Shown here: positions 45,359 through 54,593 of the stretch, one piece after another
Layout of the letters: each line of letters opens with the position of its first letter
Numbering within the stretch: position 1 is the first letter of the stretch
The notes under the pieces: model-generated
Seen by the model: the letters and a program-made list of their open reading frames with translations, nothing else
Told to the model about the DNA's origin: nothing
Database searches by the model: none
Source: Thermococcus celer Vu 13 = JCM 8558
GTDB taxonomy: Archaea > Methanobacteriota_B > Thermococci > Thermococcales > Thermococcaceae
DNA: 64,000 nt
NCBI RefSeq assembly: GCF_002214365.1
Contig: NZ_CP014854.1
Location: 1,488,001 to 1,552,000, forward strand
Reading direction: 5' to 3'
Translations under genes and position numbers: made by a program

Positions 45359-45589
45359 ATGGTCAGGATAAAGCTGATGGGCACGTTTGCCCACCTTGCG
45401 AGGGCGAGGGAGCTCCATGTCAAGATCGAGGGCAAAAAGACCGTGGACGAGCTCCTCCGCGAGGTTATCCCGCGTTACGACGAGTTCACCGAGAAGATAA
45501 TCCTGGTAAACGGGGGACCCGCGAGGGGCGACGCCGAGGTCGAGGACGGCGACGAGATAAAGGTTATGCCCGTCCTGAGCGGGGGATGA
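45359..45589 (+). CDS. moaD: MoaD/ThiS-type sulfur carrier
   Basis: This 76-residue beta-grasp protein ends in the Gly-Gly tail needed for thiocarboxylation (VMPVLSGG). GTFAHLARARELHV and GGPARGDAEVEDGDEI fit MoaD (molybdopterin synthase small subunit). It probably donates sulfur to the tungstopterin of the adjacent aldehyde oxidoreductase; archaeal MoaD-like proteins also act as SAMP modifiers. The ATG at 45359 follows GGTGGTGGGT; GTG codons at 45350 and 45353 are in frame but overlap that site. CTTTTAATC at about 45340 may be the TATA box. Confidence 0.9.
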   Translation: MVRIKLMGTFAHLARARELHVKIEGKKTVDELLREVIPRYDEFTEKIILVNGGPARGDAEVEDGDEIKVMPVLSGG

Positions 45590-45637
45590 AACGAGCATCG
45601 TTAACCCTTTAACCCCCCTCTGCTGTTCTGCCCTCTT

Positions 45638-45653
45638 TGTTAACACGTTAACA
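45638..45653. other. Palindrome in intergenic sequence
   Basis: TGTTAAC-AC-GTTAACA is a perfect 7+2+7 inverted repeat between moaD and tRNA-Ser. No start codon lies at a useful distance on the plus strand. It may be a hairpin downstream of moaD or a binding site without visible target. Confidence 0.35.
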
Positions 45654-45751
45654 TAACCCTTCGAAGGTTTCTAATCCAAGGCGAAGACAGTAAGGGCAGG
45701 CTTAACCACTTAGGATCACAGAAAAGACCTTTACACATCAGAAAGGTTGTA

Positions 45752-45838
45752 TGGCGCCGGGGCAGGGATTTGAACCCTGGCGGGCTAACGCCCACGGACT
45801 CTCCAGGCCCGCGCCTTCCCAGGCTAGGCTACCCCGGC
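45752..45838 (-). tRNA. tRNA-Ser (anticodon GGA)
   Basis: The acceptor arm pairs GCCGGGG with CCCCGGC, followed by discriminator G and encoded CCA. The anticodon stem CGGGC/GTCCG encloses CTGGAGA, anticodon GGA. A long variable arm (GGGC-GTTA-GCCC) marks a class II tRNA. The T arm is CAGGGTTCAAATCCCTG. It lies just downstream of rpsJ on the same strand. Confidence 0.95.
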
Positions 45839-45853
45839 GCAAAAATGTGAGAG

Positions 45854-46162
45854 TCACGAGATGAGCTCGATCTCGATGGTGACGTCTTCGGGAACGCGAA
45901 TGCGCATGATCTGGCGCATGGCCCTTTCGTCGGCCTCGATGTCGACGAGCCTCTTGTGGACGCGGAGTTCGAACTTGTCGAAGGTTGCCGTTCCCTCGCC
46001 GTCGGGGCTCTTCCTGGTGGTTATCCTTATCCTCTTGGTGGGGAGCGGTATGGGCCCGCTCATCCTGACGCCGGTTCTCTCCGCTATCTGCCTGATCTGG
46101 TCGGTGACCTCGTTGAGGGCCTTAATGTCCGTGCTCGCAAGCTTAATCCTTGCCTTCTGCAT
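45854..46162 (-). CDS. rpsJ: 30S ribosomal protein uS10 (S10p)
   Basis: This 102-residue protein has the S10 family sequence: [32 protein letters not shown] and [18 protein letters not shown]. It is part of the small subunit head. It lies 50 bases downstream of EF-1alpha, an arrangement common in archaea, and 16 bases before tRNA-Ser, so EF-1alpha, uS10 and perhaps the tRNA are one transcript. ATG 46162 follows GGAGGGACTGAA. Confidence 0.97.
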   Translation of the reverse strand: MQKARIKLASTDIKALNEVTDQIRQIAERTGVRMSGPIPLPTKRIRITTRKSPDGEGTATFDKFELRVHKRLVDIEADERAMRQIMRIRVPEDVTIEIELIS

Positions 46163-46212
46163 TTCAGTCCCTCCTAAGAGTCAGGGAAGTAAAGGAAAGG
46201 TCAGAGAAGGCC

Positions 46213-47499
46213 TCACTCGGCCTTCTGGATGGAGATAACCATACCGGCGGCGACGGTCTGGCCCATGTCGCGGATGGCGAACCTGCCCATCTGCGGTATC
46301 TCCTTGACCGGCTCGATGACCATCGGCTTGGTGGGCCTGAGGACGACGATGGCGGAGTCACCGGTCTTGATGAACTGCGGGTTCTCCTCGACGATGTTGC
46401 CGGTCCTCGGGTCGAGCTTGGCGAGGAGCTGCTCGAACCTGACGGCAACCTGGAGGGTGTGCGCGTGGAGAACCGGGGTGTAGCCGACGGTGATGGCGGT
46501 CGGGTGGTTGAGGACGATGATCTGGGCCTTGAAGGTGTCCTTCGGCCTGACGACGGTCGGCGGGTTGTTGGTGTGTCCGGCGACGTCACCGCGCTTTATG
46601 TCGTTCTTACCAACGCCACGGACGTTGAAACCGATGTTGTCACCCGGAAGGGCCTCCTGCATGGGCTCGTGGTGCATCTCGATGCTCTTGACCTCACCCT
46701 GGATCGGCTTGTGGAAGATGGTGCTGGCCGGCTCGAAGATGACGACGTCACCGACGCGGAGGACACCGGTCTCAACGCGGCCGACCGGGACGGTACCGAC
46801 ACCCTTGATGGAGTAGACGTCCTGGATCGGGATGCGAAGCGGCTTGTCGGTCGGCTTCGGCGGCTCGGGCATCTGGTCGAGGGCCTCGATGAGGGTCGGG
46901 CCGTTGTACCATGGCATCTTGTCGCTCTTCTTGACGACGTTGTCACCCTCCCAGGCGCTTATCGGGATGATCGGGAAGTTCTTGTAGCCGAGCATCATGA
47001 GGAGCTTCTTGACCTGCTCGGCGACGGCCTTGAACTTCTTCTCGTCGTAGTTGACCATGTCCATCTTGTTGACGGCGACGAGGATGTTGTTTATACCGAG
47101 GGTCCTGGCGAGGAAGGCGTGCTCCTTGGTCTGCGGCATGACACCGTCGGTGACGGCGACGACGAGAACCGCCGCGTCGGCCTGGCTGGCACCGGTGATC
47201 ATGTTCTTAACGAAGTCCCTGTGGCCCGGAGCGTCGATGATGGTGATGTACCTGTGCGGGGTCTCGAACTTGGTGTGGGCGACGTCGATGGTGATACCCC
47301 TCTCCCTCTCCTCCTTGAGTCTGTCCATGACCCAGGCGAACTTGAAGGACTTGCCCTTCTCACCCATCTCCTCGAACTTCTTGATGATGTTCTCCGGTAT
47401 GTTGGCGGTGTCGAAGAGCAGCCTTCCGATGGTGGTGCTCTTTCCGTGGTCGACGTGGCCTATAAAGACGATATTAATGTGTGGCTTCTCCTTAGCCAT
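46213..47499 (-). CDS. tuf: Translation elongation factor EF-1alpha
   Basis: This 428-residue GTPase carries aminoacyl-tRNA to the ribosome. G motifs are GHVDHGKS (G1), DAPGH (G3) and NKMD (G4); domains II and III follow at full length. An upstream in-frame ATG (47505) lies in the ribosome site, so [11 protein letters not shown] at 47499 behind GGAGGTGT is preferred. The strong box ATTTAAAAAG (plus 47548-47557) is its promoter. No intein is present. Confidence 0.97.
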   Translation of the reverse strand: MAKEKPHINIVFIGHVDHGKSTTIGRLLFDTANIPENIIKKFEEMGEKGKSFKFAWVMDRLKEERERGITIDVAHTKFETPHRYITIIDAPGHRDFVKNMITGASQADAAVLVVAVTDGVMPQTKEHAFLARTLGINNILVAVNKMDMVNYDEKKFKAVAEQVKKLLMMLGYKNFPIIPISAWEGDNVVKKSDKMPWYNGPTLIEALDQMPEPPKPTDKPLRIPIQDVYSIKGVGTVPVGRVETGVLRVGDVVIFEPASTIFHKPIQGEVKSIEMHHEPMQEALPGDNIGFNVRGVGKNDIKRGDVAGHTNNPPTVVRPKDTFKAQIIVLNHPTAITVGYTPVLHAHTLQVAVRFEQLLAKLDPRTGNIVEENPQFIKTGDSAIVVLRPTKPMVIEPVKEIPQMGRFAIRDMGQTVAAGMVISIQKAE

Positions 47500-47505
47500 T
47501 TCCAT

Positions 47506-47958
47506 ACACCTCCTATTTTGGCCTAATCTCGTTGACCGGGATGGCTTTTTAAATCTTTCGAACCTCGGCCCCCTCGGACGGGAAACCCGCCTTTTCTCGG
47601 GGAGGCCTCATGAGTTCCGTCCATAGGTTGAGGACGGGGTTTAAAAAGTTAACTAATCGGTTTTGAGGAAAATCCCCAACTCTCAACGGAGATTCTCAAA
47701 AATCCCGCAGGTCCCAGGCGGGCAGGCCCTCTTCCCTCAGCTCGGATTTGCCGTCAACGTGGCGGGCGAGGATCTGTATAAATCCGAGGCCCCCCGATGT
47801 TATTCCACAGAAGTTTTCGGTTTACCCTCGATTGATAAACTGCCCGTGAGCATCACACTTTAGAGTAAGTTTCGATGGCACGACAAGAACACCTGGCCAA
47901 TTTTCAAGTTCAGAAAAGCAGGAAACGTAAAGAAGAGAGGGGATTTGGGAAGACGCCC
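47506..47958. other. Long gap between EF-2 and EF-1alpha
   Basis: This 450-base gap is wide for this gene-dense window. The right end (47548-47557) holds the EF-1alpha TATA box. On the minus strand, 47821 to 47696 is an open frame of 41 codons with host-like codon use (FCGITSGGLGFIQILARHVD, then KSELREEGLPAWDLRDF and a stop) but no start codon, and a stop two codons before it. It looks like the 3' scrap of a lost gene. No RNA gene is recognised. Confidence 0.5.
47696..47821 (-). pseudogene. Possible 3' fragment of a lost gene
   Basis: The 41-codon frame has G/C-rich third positions and a protein-like sequence, but lacks any ATG, GTG or TTG start and is closed upstream by TAA. The family is not recognised. 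Chance cannot be excluded at this length. Confidence 0.3.
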
Positions 47959-50157
47959 TCACTGCTGCGGGCAGACGTCCTGCTCCTTCGGCGGGTTCGG
48001 GTTGAGACCCTTCCTCTGGCGTATCTCCCTTATAACCTGCTGGGCGAGCTCTCCCGGAACCCTCTTGAAGCCCGCGTGCTCGGTGCTCCAGAGGGCCCTT
48101 CCGCTCGTGGCACCGCGGATGGCGCCGGCGAACCCGAACATCTCGGCGACCGGGGCCTCGGCGATGATTATCATGACCTCGCCCTCCTGGCGCATGTCTA
48201 TGAGCTGGCCGCGCCTCTGGTTTATCTCCCTGCTCACCGCACCCATGTACTCGTAGGGCACGTTGATGATGACCTTCTGGTAGGGCTCGTAGAGCACCGG
48301 GTTGGCCTTCATCATGGCGCACTGGATGGCACCCCTGATGGCGGGGTATATCTGGGCCGGACCGCGGTGAACGTTGTCCTCGTGGATCTTGGCGTCGTGC
48401 AGGCGGACCATGACCTTCATTACAGGTTCTCTCGCCAGCGGCCCCTCGTCCATGGCCTGGTGGAATCCGTCAACGAGCAGGTCCATGACCTCGTTGAGGT
48501 ACTGGATACCCTTGGTGTTGTCGAGGAACATGTTTCCGTTGTAGATGTCCACGATACCTTTTGCAACTTCGTAGTCCATGCCGAGCTCCGCGAGCTTCTT
48601 GGCGACCTCCTTCGGGTTCTTGGGCCTGCCCTCCGGGATGAACCCCTCGCGGATGGCCTCGTATATCTCGTCCGGAAGGGGCTCGACGGTGATGTAGAAC
48701 CTGTTGTGCTTGTTCGGGGACTTTCCTTCGACTATCGGGCTCATCTTGCTCACGCTTTCGCGGTAAACGACGATGGGCGGGGAGACATCGACGTCGAGCT
48801 TCCAGTCCTCCTTGAGCTTGACGAGCTTGACCTCGAGGTGGAGCTCACCCATACCGCTGAGGAGGTGCTGGCCGGTCTCCTCGTCTATCTTGACGTGGAG
48901 CGTCGGGTCCTCCTTGGCGAGCTGGCGCAGGGCCTCGATGAGCTTCGGAAGGTCCTTGACGTTCTTGGCCTCGATGGCCACGGTAACGACGGGCTCGCTG
49001 GCGTAGTGGAGGGCCTCGAAGGGCTCGATCTGCTCCTGGGCGACGGTCTCACCGGCCATTGCGTCCCTCAGACCGGTCACGGCGACGATGTTACCGGCCG
49101 GGACTGCCTCCATGTTGACCCTCTCCGGCCCCATGTAGATACCGACCTGCTGGATCCTGGCCTTCCTCTTGGCGTTGATGAGGTAAACCTCCTGACCGGT
49201 CTTAACCGTACCGCTCCAGACACGGCCGGTTGAGACCTCACCGGCGTGCTTGTCGAGGATGATCTTGGTGACGACCATGACCATCTTGCCCTTCGGGTCG
49301 CATCTGAGCATGGCCTGCCCGACGTCGCTCTCGACTTCGCCCCTCCAGAGGTGCGGGATCCTGTACTTCTGAGCCTCAAGCGGGTTCGGCAGGTGCTTGA
49401 CGACCATATCGAGGACGACGACGTGGAGCGGGGCCTTCTTCCTGAGGGTCTTCAGATCACCGCTGTTGGTGAGCTCGACGATGTCCTTGAAGGAAACTCC
49501 CGTCTTCTTCATGAAAGGAACGCTGAGGGCCCAGTTGTAGTAAGCGCTACCGAAGGCGACGCTTCCGTCCTCGACCTTGACCATCCACTGGCTCCTGAAC
49601 TCGGGCGGGGCGTACTTCTTGATGAGCCTGTTGACGTCGGTGATTATCTTGGCGAACCTCTGGAGGATGTCGTTCGGGCCGAGCTTGAGCTCCTTGATGA
49701 GCCTGTCGACCTTGTTGATGAAGAGGACGGGCTTGACGTACTCCCTGAGGGCCTGTCTGAGGACGGTCTCGGTCTGCGGCATGACGCCCTCGACGGCGTC
49801 GACGACGATGATGGCACCGTCGATGGCCCTCATGGCCCTCGTAACGTCACCGCCGAAATCGACGTGACCCGGAGTGTCGATGAGGTTGATGAGGTAGTCG
49901 TTGCCCTCGTAGTTGTGAACCATCGAAACGTTCGCCGCGTTGATGGTGATTCCCCTCGCCTGCTCCTGCTCGTCGAAGTCGAGGACGAGCTGTTTTCCGG
50001 CCAATTCCTCACTTATCATCCCGGCGCCGGCGAGCAGGTTATCGCTCAGCGTCGTCTTACCGTGGTCAATGTGAGCGGCGATACCCATGTTCCTGATCCT
50101 CTCGGGCTGGGTCATGAGCTCCTTAATCTTGGCAACCATCTCTTCCCTTCTTCCCAT
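47959..50157 (-). CDS. fusA: Translation elongation factor EF-2
   Basis: This 732-residue translocase has [12 protein letters not shown] (G1), RGITI (G2), DTPGH (G3) and NKVD (G4), then domains II-V. The diphthamide loop is [12 protein letters not shown] near residue 600, whose His is the modified residue. Length equals the archaeal norm and no intein is present. GGTGGTGTGA precedes ATG 50157, and TTTATAAC (plus about 50214-50221) is its TATA box. Confidence 0.97.
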   Translation of the reverse strand: MGRREEMVAKIKELMTQPERIRNMGIAAHIDHGKTTLSDNLLAGAGMISEELAGKQLVLDFDEQEQARGITINAANVSMVHNYEGNDYLINLIDTPGHVDFGGDVTRAMRAIDGAIIVVDAVEGVMPQTETVLRQALREYVKPVLFINKVDRLIKELKLGPNDILQRFAKIITDVNRLIKKYAPPEFRSQWMVKVEDGSVAFGSAYYNWALSVPFMKKTGVSFKDIVELTNSGDLKTLRKKAPLHVVVLDMVVKHLPNPLEAQKYRIPHLWRGEVESDVGQAMLRCDPKGKMVMVVTKIILDKHAGEVSTGRVWSGTVKTGQEVYLINAKRKARIQQVGIYMGPERVNMEAVPAGNIVAVTGLRDAMAGETVAQEQIEPFEALHYASEPVVTVAIEAKNVKDLPKLIEALRQLAKEDPTLHVKIDEETGQHLLSGMGELHLEVKLVKLKEDWKLDVDVSPPIVVYRESVSKMSPIVEGKSPNKHNRFYITVEPLPDEIYEAIREGFIPEGRPKNPKEVAKKLAELGMDYEVAKGIVDIYNGNMFLDNTKGIQYLNEVMDLLVDGFHQAMDEGPLAREPVMKVMVRLHDAKIHEDNVHRGPAQIYPAIRGAIQCAMMKANPVLYEPYQKVIINVPYEYMGAVSREINQRRGQLIDMRQEGEVMIIIAEAPVAEMFGFAGAIRGATSGRALWSTEHAGFKRVPGELAQQVIREIRQRKGLNPNPPKEQDVCPQQ

Positions 50158-50236
50158 TCACACCACCTTTTAGCTTGATGAGCTTGTTCACCCCTCACTC
50201 AAAAAGCCCGGTTATAAATCTTTCCCAGAGGGCCGC

Positions 50237-51346
50237 TTAACCCACGAGTTTTGCGAACGGCTCACCTGAAGAATGGAGGAATTCCTCGACGAATTTCTCA
50301 ACCCTTGCCCTCACGTCCTCCCTCGCGTAGACGCCCCAGCGCCAGTAGGTGTCTTTCAGTTCGACGAGGGAACGGACCAGCGGCGAGACGTCACTCAGCC
50401 TCTTAAGCTCCCCAGCGGAGAGGACGAAGGCGTTCTTCTCCTCGAACCTGGGCTTCGACGGGTAATCCACAAGGGCGAGGTGCCCGAATTCCATCTCAAG
50501 TTCACGCTTCAGCTCCCCGATCCTTTCCTCACCGGGGTCAATGCCGGAGTGGAGAACGCGCTTGTAGAGCCTCCTGTCATCGAGGGCCTTGATGAGCTCC
50601 CTAACATCGGGATTCCCGCTCGATCTGAGCCTCGCCATTAGGTCAACCTCGTCCATCGTTCTTATCTCCTCAAGGGGGATTCCCTCGAGCCTTACGGCCT
50701 CGGTCAGCATCGCGCCCGCTATCCTCGAAACGTGGTGCTGGTAGACCGTCTGGTGCATCATGCTCCTCGCGAGCAGGAGGTTCTGCGCCGCCATTATCCC
50801 CTTCTCCCCCACCACGAGCCTCTCCCCGTCGTAGTGGAGGTACCTGACGAGCCTGTCGAGGTCTGCTATCCCGTAGGCGACCCCCGTGTAGTACGCATCC
50901 CTGACGAGGTAGTCCATCCTGTCCGCGTCTATGTCCCCGCTCACGAGCGGATGCTTCAGAAGCCCGAGGAACTCCTCGAGGGAGTAGCGCTCCCTTACGA
51001 CGTCGCCGATTTCGCCGTGTCGCAGGGCCCACCTCGTGTTCTCCTCGTGCCTCTGGTAGAGCGCTTCGAGCGTGTGGCTGAAGGGGTAGTGGCCGAGGTC
51101 GTGGAGCAACGCCGCGTAGCTCACCCCGTCCTCGATCCCCGGGTTATGGCTCGATACCATCCTCGCCAGGTGAAACGTTCCAAGTGAGTGCTCGAAGCGG
51201 GTGTGCCGGGCCGAGGGATACGCCAGGAACACCAGTCCGAGCTGGGTGATCCGCCTGAGCCTCTGGAACTCCGGCGTGTCGACGAGCCTGACGGCGAAGT
51301 CGTCCAGCTCGATGTGGCCGTGTATGGGGTCGTGGATGAGCTTCAT
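50237..51346 (-). CDS. HD-domain phosphohydrolase (dNTPase / SAMHD1-like)
   Basis: This 369-residue protein has the HD metal site spread over ARHTRFEHSLG (His), LLHDLGHYPFSH (HD) and DIDADRMDYLVRD (Asp), in the order of SAMHD1 and bacterial dGTPases. It probably removes triphosphate from deoxynucleotides, with roles in pool control or phage defence. The C-terminal 150 residues are helical. It reads from ATG 51346 with TTTATATAAA (plus about 51375) upstream as its TATA box, so it is separate from the neighbouring ABC genes. Confidence 0.9.
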   Translation of the reverse strand: MKLIHDPIHGHIELDDFAVRLVDTPEFQRLRRITQLGLVFLAYPSARHTRFEHSLGTFHLARMVSSHNPGIEDGVSYAALLHDLGHYPFSHTLEALYQRHEENTRWALRHGEIGDVVRERYSLEEFLGLLKHPLVSGDIDADRMDYLVRDAYYTGVAYGIADLDRLVRYLHYDGERLVVGEKGIMAAQNLLLARSMMHQTVYQHHVSRIAGAMLTEAVRLEGIPLEEIRTMDEVDLMARLRSSGNPDVRELIKALDDRRLYKRVLHSGIDPGEERIGELKRELEMEFGHLALVDYPSKPRFEEKNAFVLSAGELKRLSDVSPLVRSLVELKDTYWRWGVYAREDVRARVEKFVEEFLHSSGEPFAKLVG

Positions 51347-51396
51347 GGTCCCACCGGAGGTATAAAGAGAAAAGTTTATATAAAAGTGGTGCGAAT

Positions 51397-52170
51397 CTAT
51401 TCCGTGGCGGAGGTTCCCGCTTCAGGTGGTTTATCTCCGCCTGGAGTCTGCCAACCCTCCTGCCCGGGGGATGAGGGGGCTTTCCTGCCCCCTCTCCTTA
51501 CCCTGGGCTTGAAGAGCTTCTCGACGTCTTCCTGCACCTCCTCTGCCTTCCCGCTCAGGACGACCTTTCCGTTGCCGATGACGACCACCCAGTCCACGAT
51601 GGGCATCAGCGGCTCCCAGATGTGGCTTATGATGACGAAGTTCGTCTTCCCCATCCCGTCGATCACCTCTATGACCCTCCCCATGCTCTCGAAGTCTATG
51701 TTGGCCAGGGGCTCGTCGAGGAATATCAGCTCCGGCTTTCCGATGAACGCCTGGGTCAGCGAGAGCCTCTTCAGCATCCCCGAGGAGTAACCCGTTATCC
51801 TCTCGTCAAGGAAGGAACGAACGTCGAAGAGCTCCGCCACCCTTTCAACCTCCTCCCCGCCAAAGCCCTTGCTCTCGGCGAAGAGGGTGAGCCACTCCCT
51901 TCCGGTCGTGAACTGCGGGAAAGCAGGGGGGTCGTAAGCAACCCCGAAGCGCTTCTTAACCCTCCAGTTGTTCCAGGGGTTCTCTCCGAACACCCTGATC
52001 TCCCCGGCGCTCGGTCTGTACACTCCCGTGGCGAGCTTTAGAAACGTGCTCTTCCCGCCACCGTTGGGACCGAGGACGAGCGTTATCCCCTCCGGGATCT
52101 CGACCGATACTCCGTCGAGGGCGTGGATGTTCCCGAAGGTCTTCTTCAGGTTTTTCGCCTCGATTATCAC
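51397..52170 (-). CDS. ABC-2 type transporter ATPase with odd C-terminal tail
   Basis: This 257-residue ATPase has Walker A LGPNGGGKSTFL, signature YSSGMLKRLSL, Walker B LIFLDEPLANID and switch ISHIWEP, in the NatA/CcmA-like export group. The start is the GTG at 52170, overlapping the stop of the preceding gene (GTGA) with GGAGGTGG upstream; an ATG at 52185 lies in that ribosome site. The last 27 residues (SSPGQEGWQTPGGDKPPEAG) are low-complexity and coincide with a copy of the 25-base repeat that elsewhere forms a ribosome site, suggesting a tail acquired by recombination. It works with the permease at 52625. Confidence 0.9.
   Translation of the reverse strand: MIIEAKNLKKTFGNIHALDGVSVEIPEGITLVLGPNGGGKSTFLKLATGVYRPSAGEIRVFGENPWNNWRVKKRFGVAYDPPAFPQFTTGREWLTLFAESKGFGGEEVERVAELFDVRSFLDERITGYSSGMLKRLSLTQAFIGKPELIFLDEPLANIDFESMGRVIEVIDGMGKTNFVIISHIWEPLMPIVDWVVVIGNGKVVLSGKAEEVQEDVEKLFKPRVRRGGRKAPSSPGQEGWQTPGGDKPPEAGTSATE
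51447..51471. repeat. 25-base direct repeat, copy 1
   Basis: This is identical to 54569-54593. Here it lies inside the 3' end of the ATPase gene, where it encodes part of an atypical Pro/Gly tail. The two copies are 3122 bases apart and bracket the ABC cluster. Confidence 0.9.
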
Positions 52171-52628
52171 TTGCCCCACCTCCATACGACCAGGGCAAGG
52201 AGGAGCGCGCAGGCTGAACCGCTCGCGTAGAGGGAATCCTGAACCGCCTTGGTGGGGTAGTTCTTGATGAAGCGGAAGGCGCAGGTGACCTTTCCCGTTC
52301 CGTTGTTGAATACGATGTAATCCCCCTCCCTCGGCAGGACGAACTGGTACTTCAAATGGCCGCTAACGGTGTGCCCGTCGATTTTATCCCCGGTTATGGT
52401 TTCGTGAACCTCAACGAGACCGTTTCCGGTGCACGAGGCCTCGACGAGGGAGCTCGTCGGGGTGTGGGCGTCGAGCAGCATCATTCCCGTGGCGTTCCCG
52501 TTCCTCTCCACAGGCTGGAGGAAAACAGGCCCCACCGAGCCGGCGTGGTCCTCGTAGTTGGAGTTGATCCAGATGGAGCCGATGGTGAGGAGTAGCATCG
52601 CCGAGAGCAACGCCGCCCAGAACCTCAT
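52167..52628 (-). CDS. Membrane-anchored hypothetical protein of the ABC cluster
   Basis: This 153-residue protein has an N-terminal membrane helix (about 4-22), an exported domain of about 95 residues with several N-x-S/T sites and two Cys (SCTGNG and TCAF) that could pair, and a C-terminal helix (ALLLALVVWRW). No family is recognised. ATG 52628 is coupled to the permease stop (ATGA) with GGAGGGACGTGG upstream, and its own stop overlaps the ATPase start. This strict coupling implies it is a third subunit or accessory of the transporter. Confidence 0.85.
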   Translation of the reverse strand: MRFWAALLSAMLLLTIGSIWINSNYEDHAGSVGPVFLQPVERNGNATGMMLLDAHTPTSSLVEASCTGNGLVEVHETITGDKIDGHTVSGHLKYQFVLPREGDYIVFNNGTGKVTCAFRFIKNYPTKAVQDSLYASGSACALLLALVVWRWGK

Positions 52629-53398
52629 ACCACGTCCCTCCTCCTTATGATGATCCACGAAGCCGCGAGGAGAAGTAGCGGGACGAGCAGACCCCAGCCC
52701 ATGTATTGGGTCGTGAAGGGGGTAAAGCCCGTGGTCCCGCTTTTCCCTATTGCGTTTACGAAGAGGTCCGGTGGAACGTTACGGAGGTCCGTAACGCGGG
52801 GCGCGTATATCACCGCGAAGCCCATCATGAAAGCCAGAAATGCGTTGGGGGACGAGAGCGAGACCAGCGTGGCCACTCCTATCAGGTAAAGCACCAGGAA
52901 CGCCACCAGGACCAGCGCGTTGCCCATGAACTCCGAGGTTATATCGGGTAGGTAACCCGCTATGCTCGCGTAGCTGGTCAGCGCAACGTAGGCGAAGGGC
53001 AGGAGGACCATGGTGAACCCGTAGATTACGAGTGAGAGCAGTTTCACCCCGAAGATCTCGGTGTTGGAGTAGGGGAGGGAGTAGATCGAGCGGGCGACGC
53101 CGTTGTCCCTGTCGTACCTGAAGGTTAAGGCCCCAAGGAGCAGGATTAGGAAGCCCACCAGCATCCATGCATCGTCGAGGGAGAGCATTAGCTTTATGGA
53201 GTTAGAAACGTGCACTGCTTTAGAAGGTCCGTAGAGTGCCGAGTTATCCAGGAGTCCAAAGAACATGCTCACGTTCGAGGTTACGGCCATCAGGGACTGC
53301 TTCATGGCCAGCCCCGCCAGGAGTATCCCGAAGAGCAGTAGGACGGCCTTCACGACGTCGTTCATTTCCCAGCGAAAGAGGGTGTAGAGACGTCCCAT
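52625..53398 (-). CDS. ABC-2 type permease
   Basis: This 257-residue membrane protein has about six helices (for example AVLLLFGILLAGLAM, MLVGFLILLLGALTF, LVLVAFLVLYLIGVA, LLVPLLLLAASWII). After the second helix RYDRDNGVARSIYSLPYSNTEIFGVK is the coupling region seen in GldF/NosY-like permeases. The long open frame starts at 53557, but ATG 53398, behind GGAGGTGATGTT, begins MGRLYTLFRWEM, a typical N-terminus. The cargo is unknown; an exported surface component is possible given its neighbour. Confidence 0.88.
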   Translation of the reverse strand: MGRLYTLFRWEMNDVVKAVLLLFGILLAGLAMKQSLMAVTSNVSMFFGLLDNSALYGPSKAVHVSNSIKLMLSLDDAWMLVGFLILLLGALTFRYDRDNGVARSIYSLPYSNTEIFGVKLLSLVIYGFTMVLLPFAYVALTSYASIAGYLPDITSEFMGNALVLVAFLVLYLIGVATLVSLSSPNAFLAFMMGFAVIYAPRVTDLRNVPPDLFVNAIGKSGTTGFTPFTTQYMGWGLLVPLLLLAASWIIIRRRDVV

Positions 53399-53402
53399 AA
53401 CA

Positions 53403-54482
53403 TCACCTCCATTTCTTGGTCGATTTTCCAGTTTTCCATCCGATGACTCCGGCCAACAGCAGGATGCTGGAGTAGAAGGCCCATTTGAGGCCCGTTTGTG
53501 GTTTGGGGTAGTTAACGGTTTCTTCCTGTCTCTTGACTCCGGTGGTGAAGTTGGCAAGAACGAGGCCGGTTAAGTAGGACTTATCCCCTTTAGCCACAAC
53601 CTGATACTCATGGTACTCATCTATAAAACTCGCACTAAGGAACCCCAACGCCCAAAAATCAGGGGCTGTTAGAGGCGGCGAAATGAGGAGACCGTTCGAA
53701 GCATCAAACCTGAACATCATGATTCCATACCCACCCACAAGGAAGCGGGCTTTTTTCACGCCCTTCAAACGCTGGGTCCCATTGTAAGAGATCTCGGTTG
53801 TAGTTACGAGTTTGGTCGGGGGTTTGATGGTGATGTTCTTACCCTTGAAAACCTGCTCATTATCAATTTGAACATCGTCTATTCTGGACTTAAATGGGTA
53901 GACTGAGAAGAGCGAACCGTTCACGAGTGGTTTCTCTGGGTCATCCCAGAGCATCGTGTGACCGTAAACGACACCATCCTTGACAACCATGCTGTCGTTA
54001 ACCCGAATCCTGTATTTCCCCGTTATCCTAAGCTGCCTAAGGTGAAATACGTACCACTTCCAATCATTGAAGCCAACTAAATGATCCTTGGCCGTTTCAT
54101 TGGAGGTAACGTCTGACTCGTTCCAGAATACGAGGGGAGAGTAACCCGGCGGCAAAACCGTGGTGATGTTAACGTTCTTCAAGAGAAACTCTACAGTAAC
54201 GTTAACGAACTCCCCATCACCCGTGAGGTTGAACCTCACCACCACCGGCCCGTAAACCTCACCATAGTAAAGCATTCCAGAGTAATTGTAAGTGAAGTAA
54301 CCTGTCTTTGTCCATTCTGGTCTGTGGCCCAGCGAAACGCGGTACTCAACGTATGGAGCGTAATAATCAGCCCTGTAAGTGATTGTAGCGTTTTTAGCCC
54401 AGTAGGGAATGGCAAAAGCATACTGGGCAACGCTAAGTACCAAAAACGAAAGCACCAACACTGAGAGGATCCCTCTCCTCAT
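53403..54482 (-). CDS. Exported membrane-anchored protein, function unknown
   Basis: This 359-residue protein has a signal peptide (about 1-24), a large exported domain rich in beta strands, aromatic residues and N-glycosylation sequons, and a C-terminal membrane helix (FYSSILLLAGVIGW) with a basic tail. No family is recognised. Base composition is visibly more AT-rich than the flanking genes, which suggests transfer or fast evolution. ATG 54482 overlaps the stop of the tiny ORF upstream. It lies directly before the permease (four bases between stop and ATG) and may be substrate, sensor or accessory of the transporter. Confidence 0.85.
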   Translation of the reverse strand: MRRGILSVLVLSFLVLSVAQYAFAIPYWAKNATITYRADYYAPYVEYRVSLGHRPEWTKTGYFTYNYSGMLYYGEVYGPVVVRFNLTGDGEFVNVTVEFLLKNVNITTVLPPGYSPLVFWNESDVTSNETAKDHLVGFNDWKWYVFHLRQLRITGKYRIRVNDSMVVKDGVVYGHTMLWDDPEKPLVNGSLFSVYPFKSRIDDVQIDNEQVFKGKNITIKPPTKLVTTTEISYNGTQRLKGVKKARFLVGGYGIMMFRFDASNGLLISPPLTAPDFWALGFLSASFIDEYHEYQVVAKGDKSYLTGLVLANFTTGVKRQEETVNYPKPQTGLKWAFYSSILLLAGVIGWKTGKSTKKWR

Positions 54483-54568
54483 GGGCACCACCGTTTTGGA
54501 TGCTTGGACGACGCGAACCCTGCTACAACCACCAGCAGACCGAACAACAGAGCCACCAGTTTCTTCAT
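54479..54568 (-). CDS. Tiny leader-peptide-like ORF of 29 residues
   Basis: The frame MKKLVALLFGLLVVVAGFAS plus nine residues is a signal peptide with almost no mature part. GGAGGGTT stands seven bases before the ATG, and its TGA overlaps the next ATG (ATGA). It is either a short membrane peptide, a translation-coupling leader, or the front end of a gene truncated when the following one was joined. TTTAAATAC (plus about 54647-54655) is the likely promoter of the whole cluster. Confidence 0.6.
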   Translation of the reverse strand: MKKLVALLFGLLVVVAGFASSKHPKRWCP

Positions 54569-54593
54569 TCTGCCAACCCTCCTGCCCGGGGGA
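54569..54593. repeat. 25-base direct repeat, copy 2
   Basis: This is identical to 51447-51471. Here it contains the ribosome site GGAGGGTT immediately before the 29-residue ORF on the minus strand, so this copy is probably the original, functional one. Confidence 0.9.

Noticed and set aside
46150-47526. Long plus-strand open frame of 458 codons opposite EF-1alpha
   Set aside because: It is the antisense of a highly expressed, G/C-third-position gene; the peptide is Asp/Leu/Val-rich without domains, and EF-1alpha is certain.
47663-47863. Plus-strand open frame of 66 codons between the elongation factors
   Set aside because: Poor codon use, no ribosome site and no TATA box; the minus strand of the same stretch looks more protein-like.
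47875-49233. Plus-strand open frame of 452 codons opposite EF-2
   Set aside because: Same antisense artefact of strong codon bias; no ribosome site or recognisable motif.
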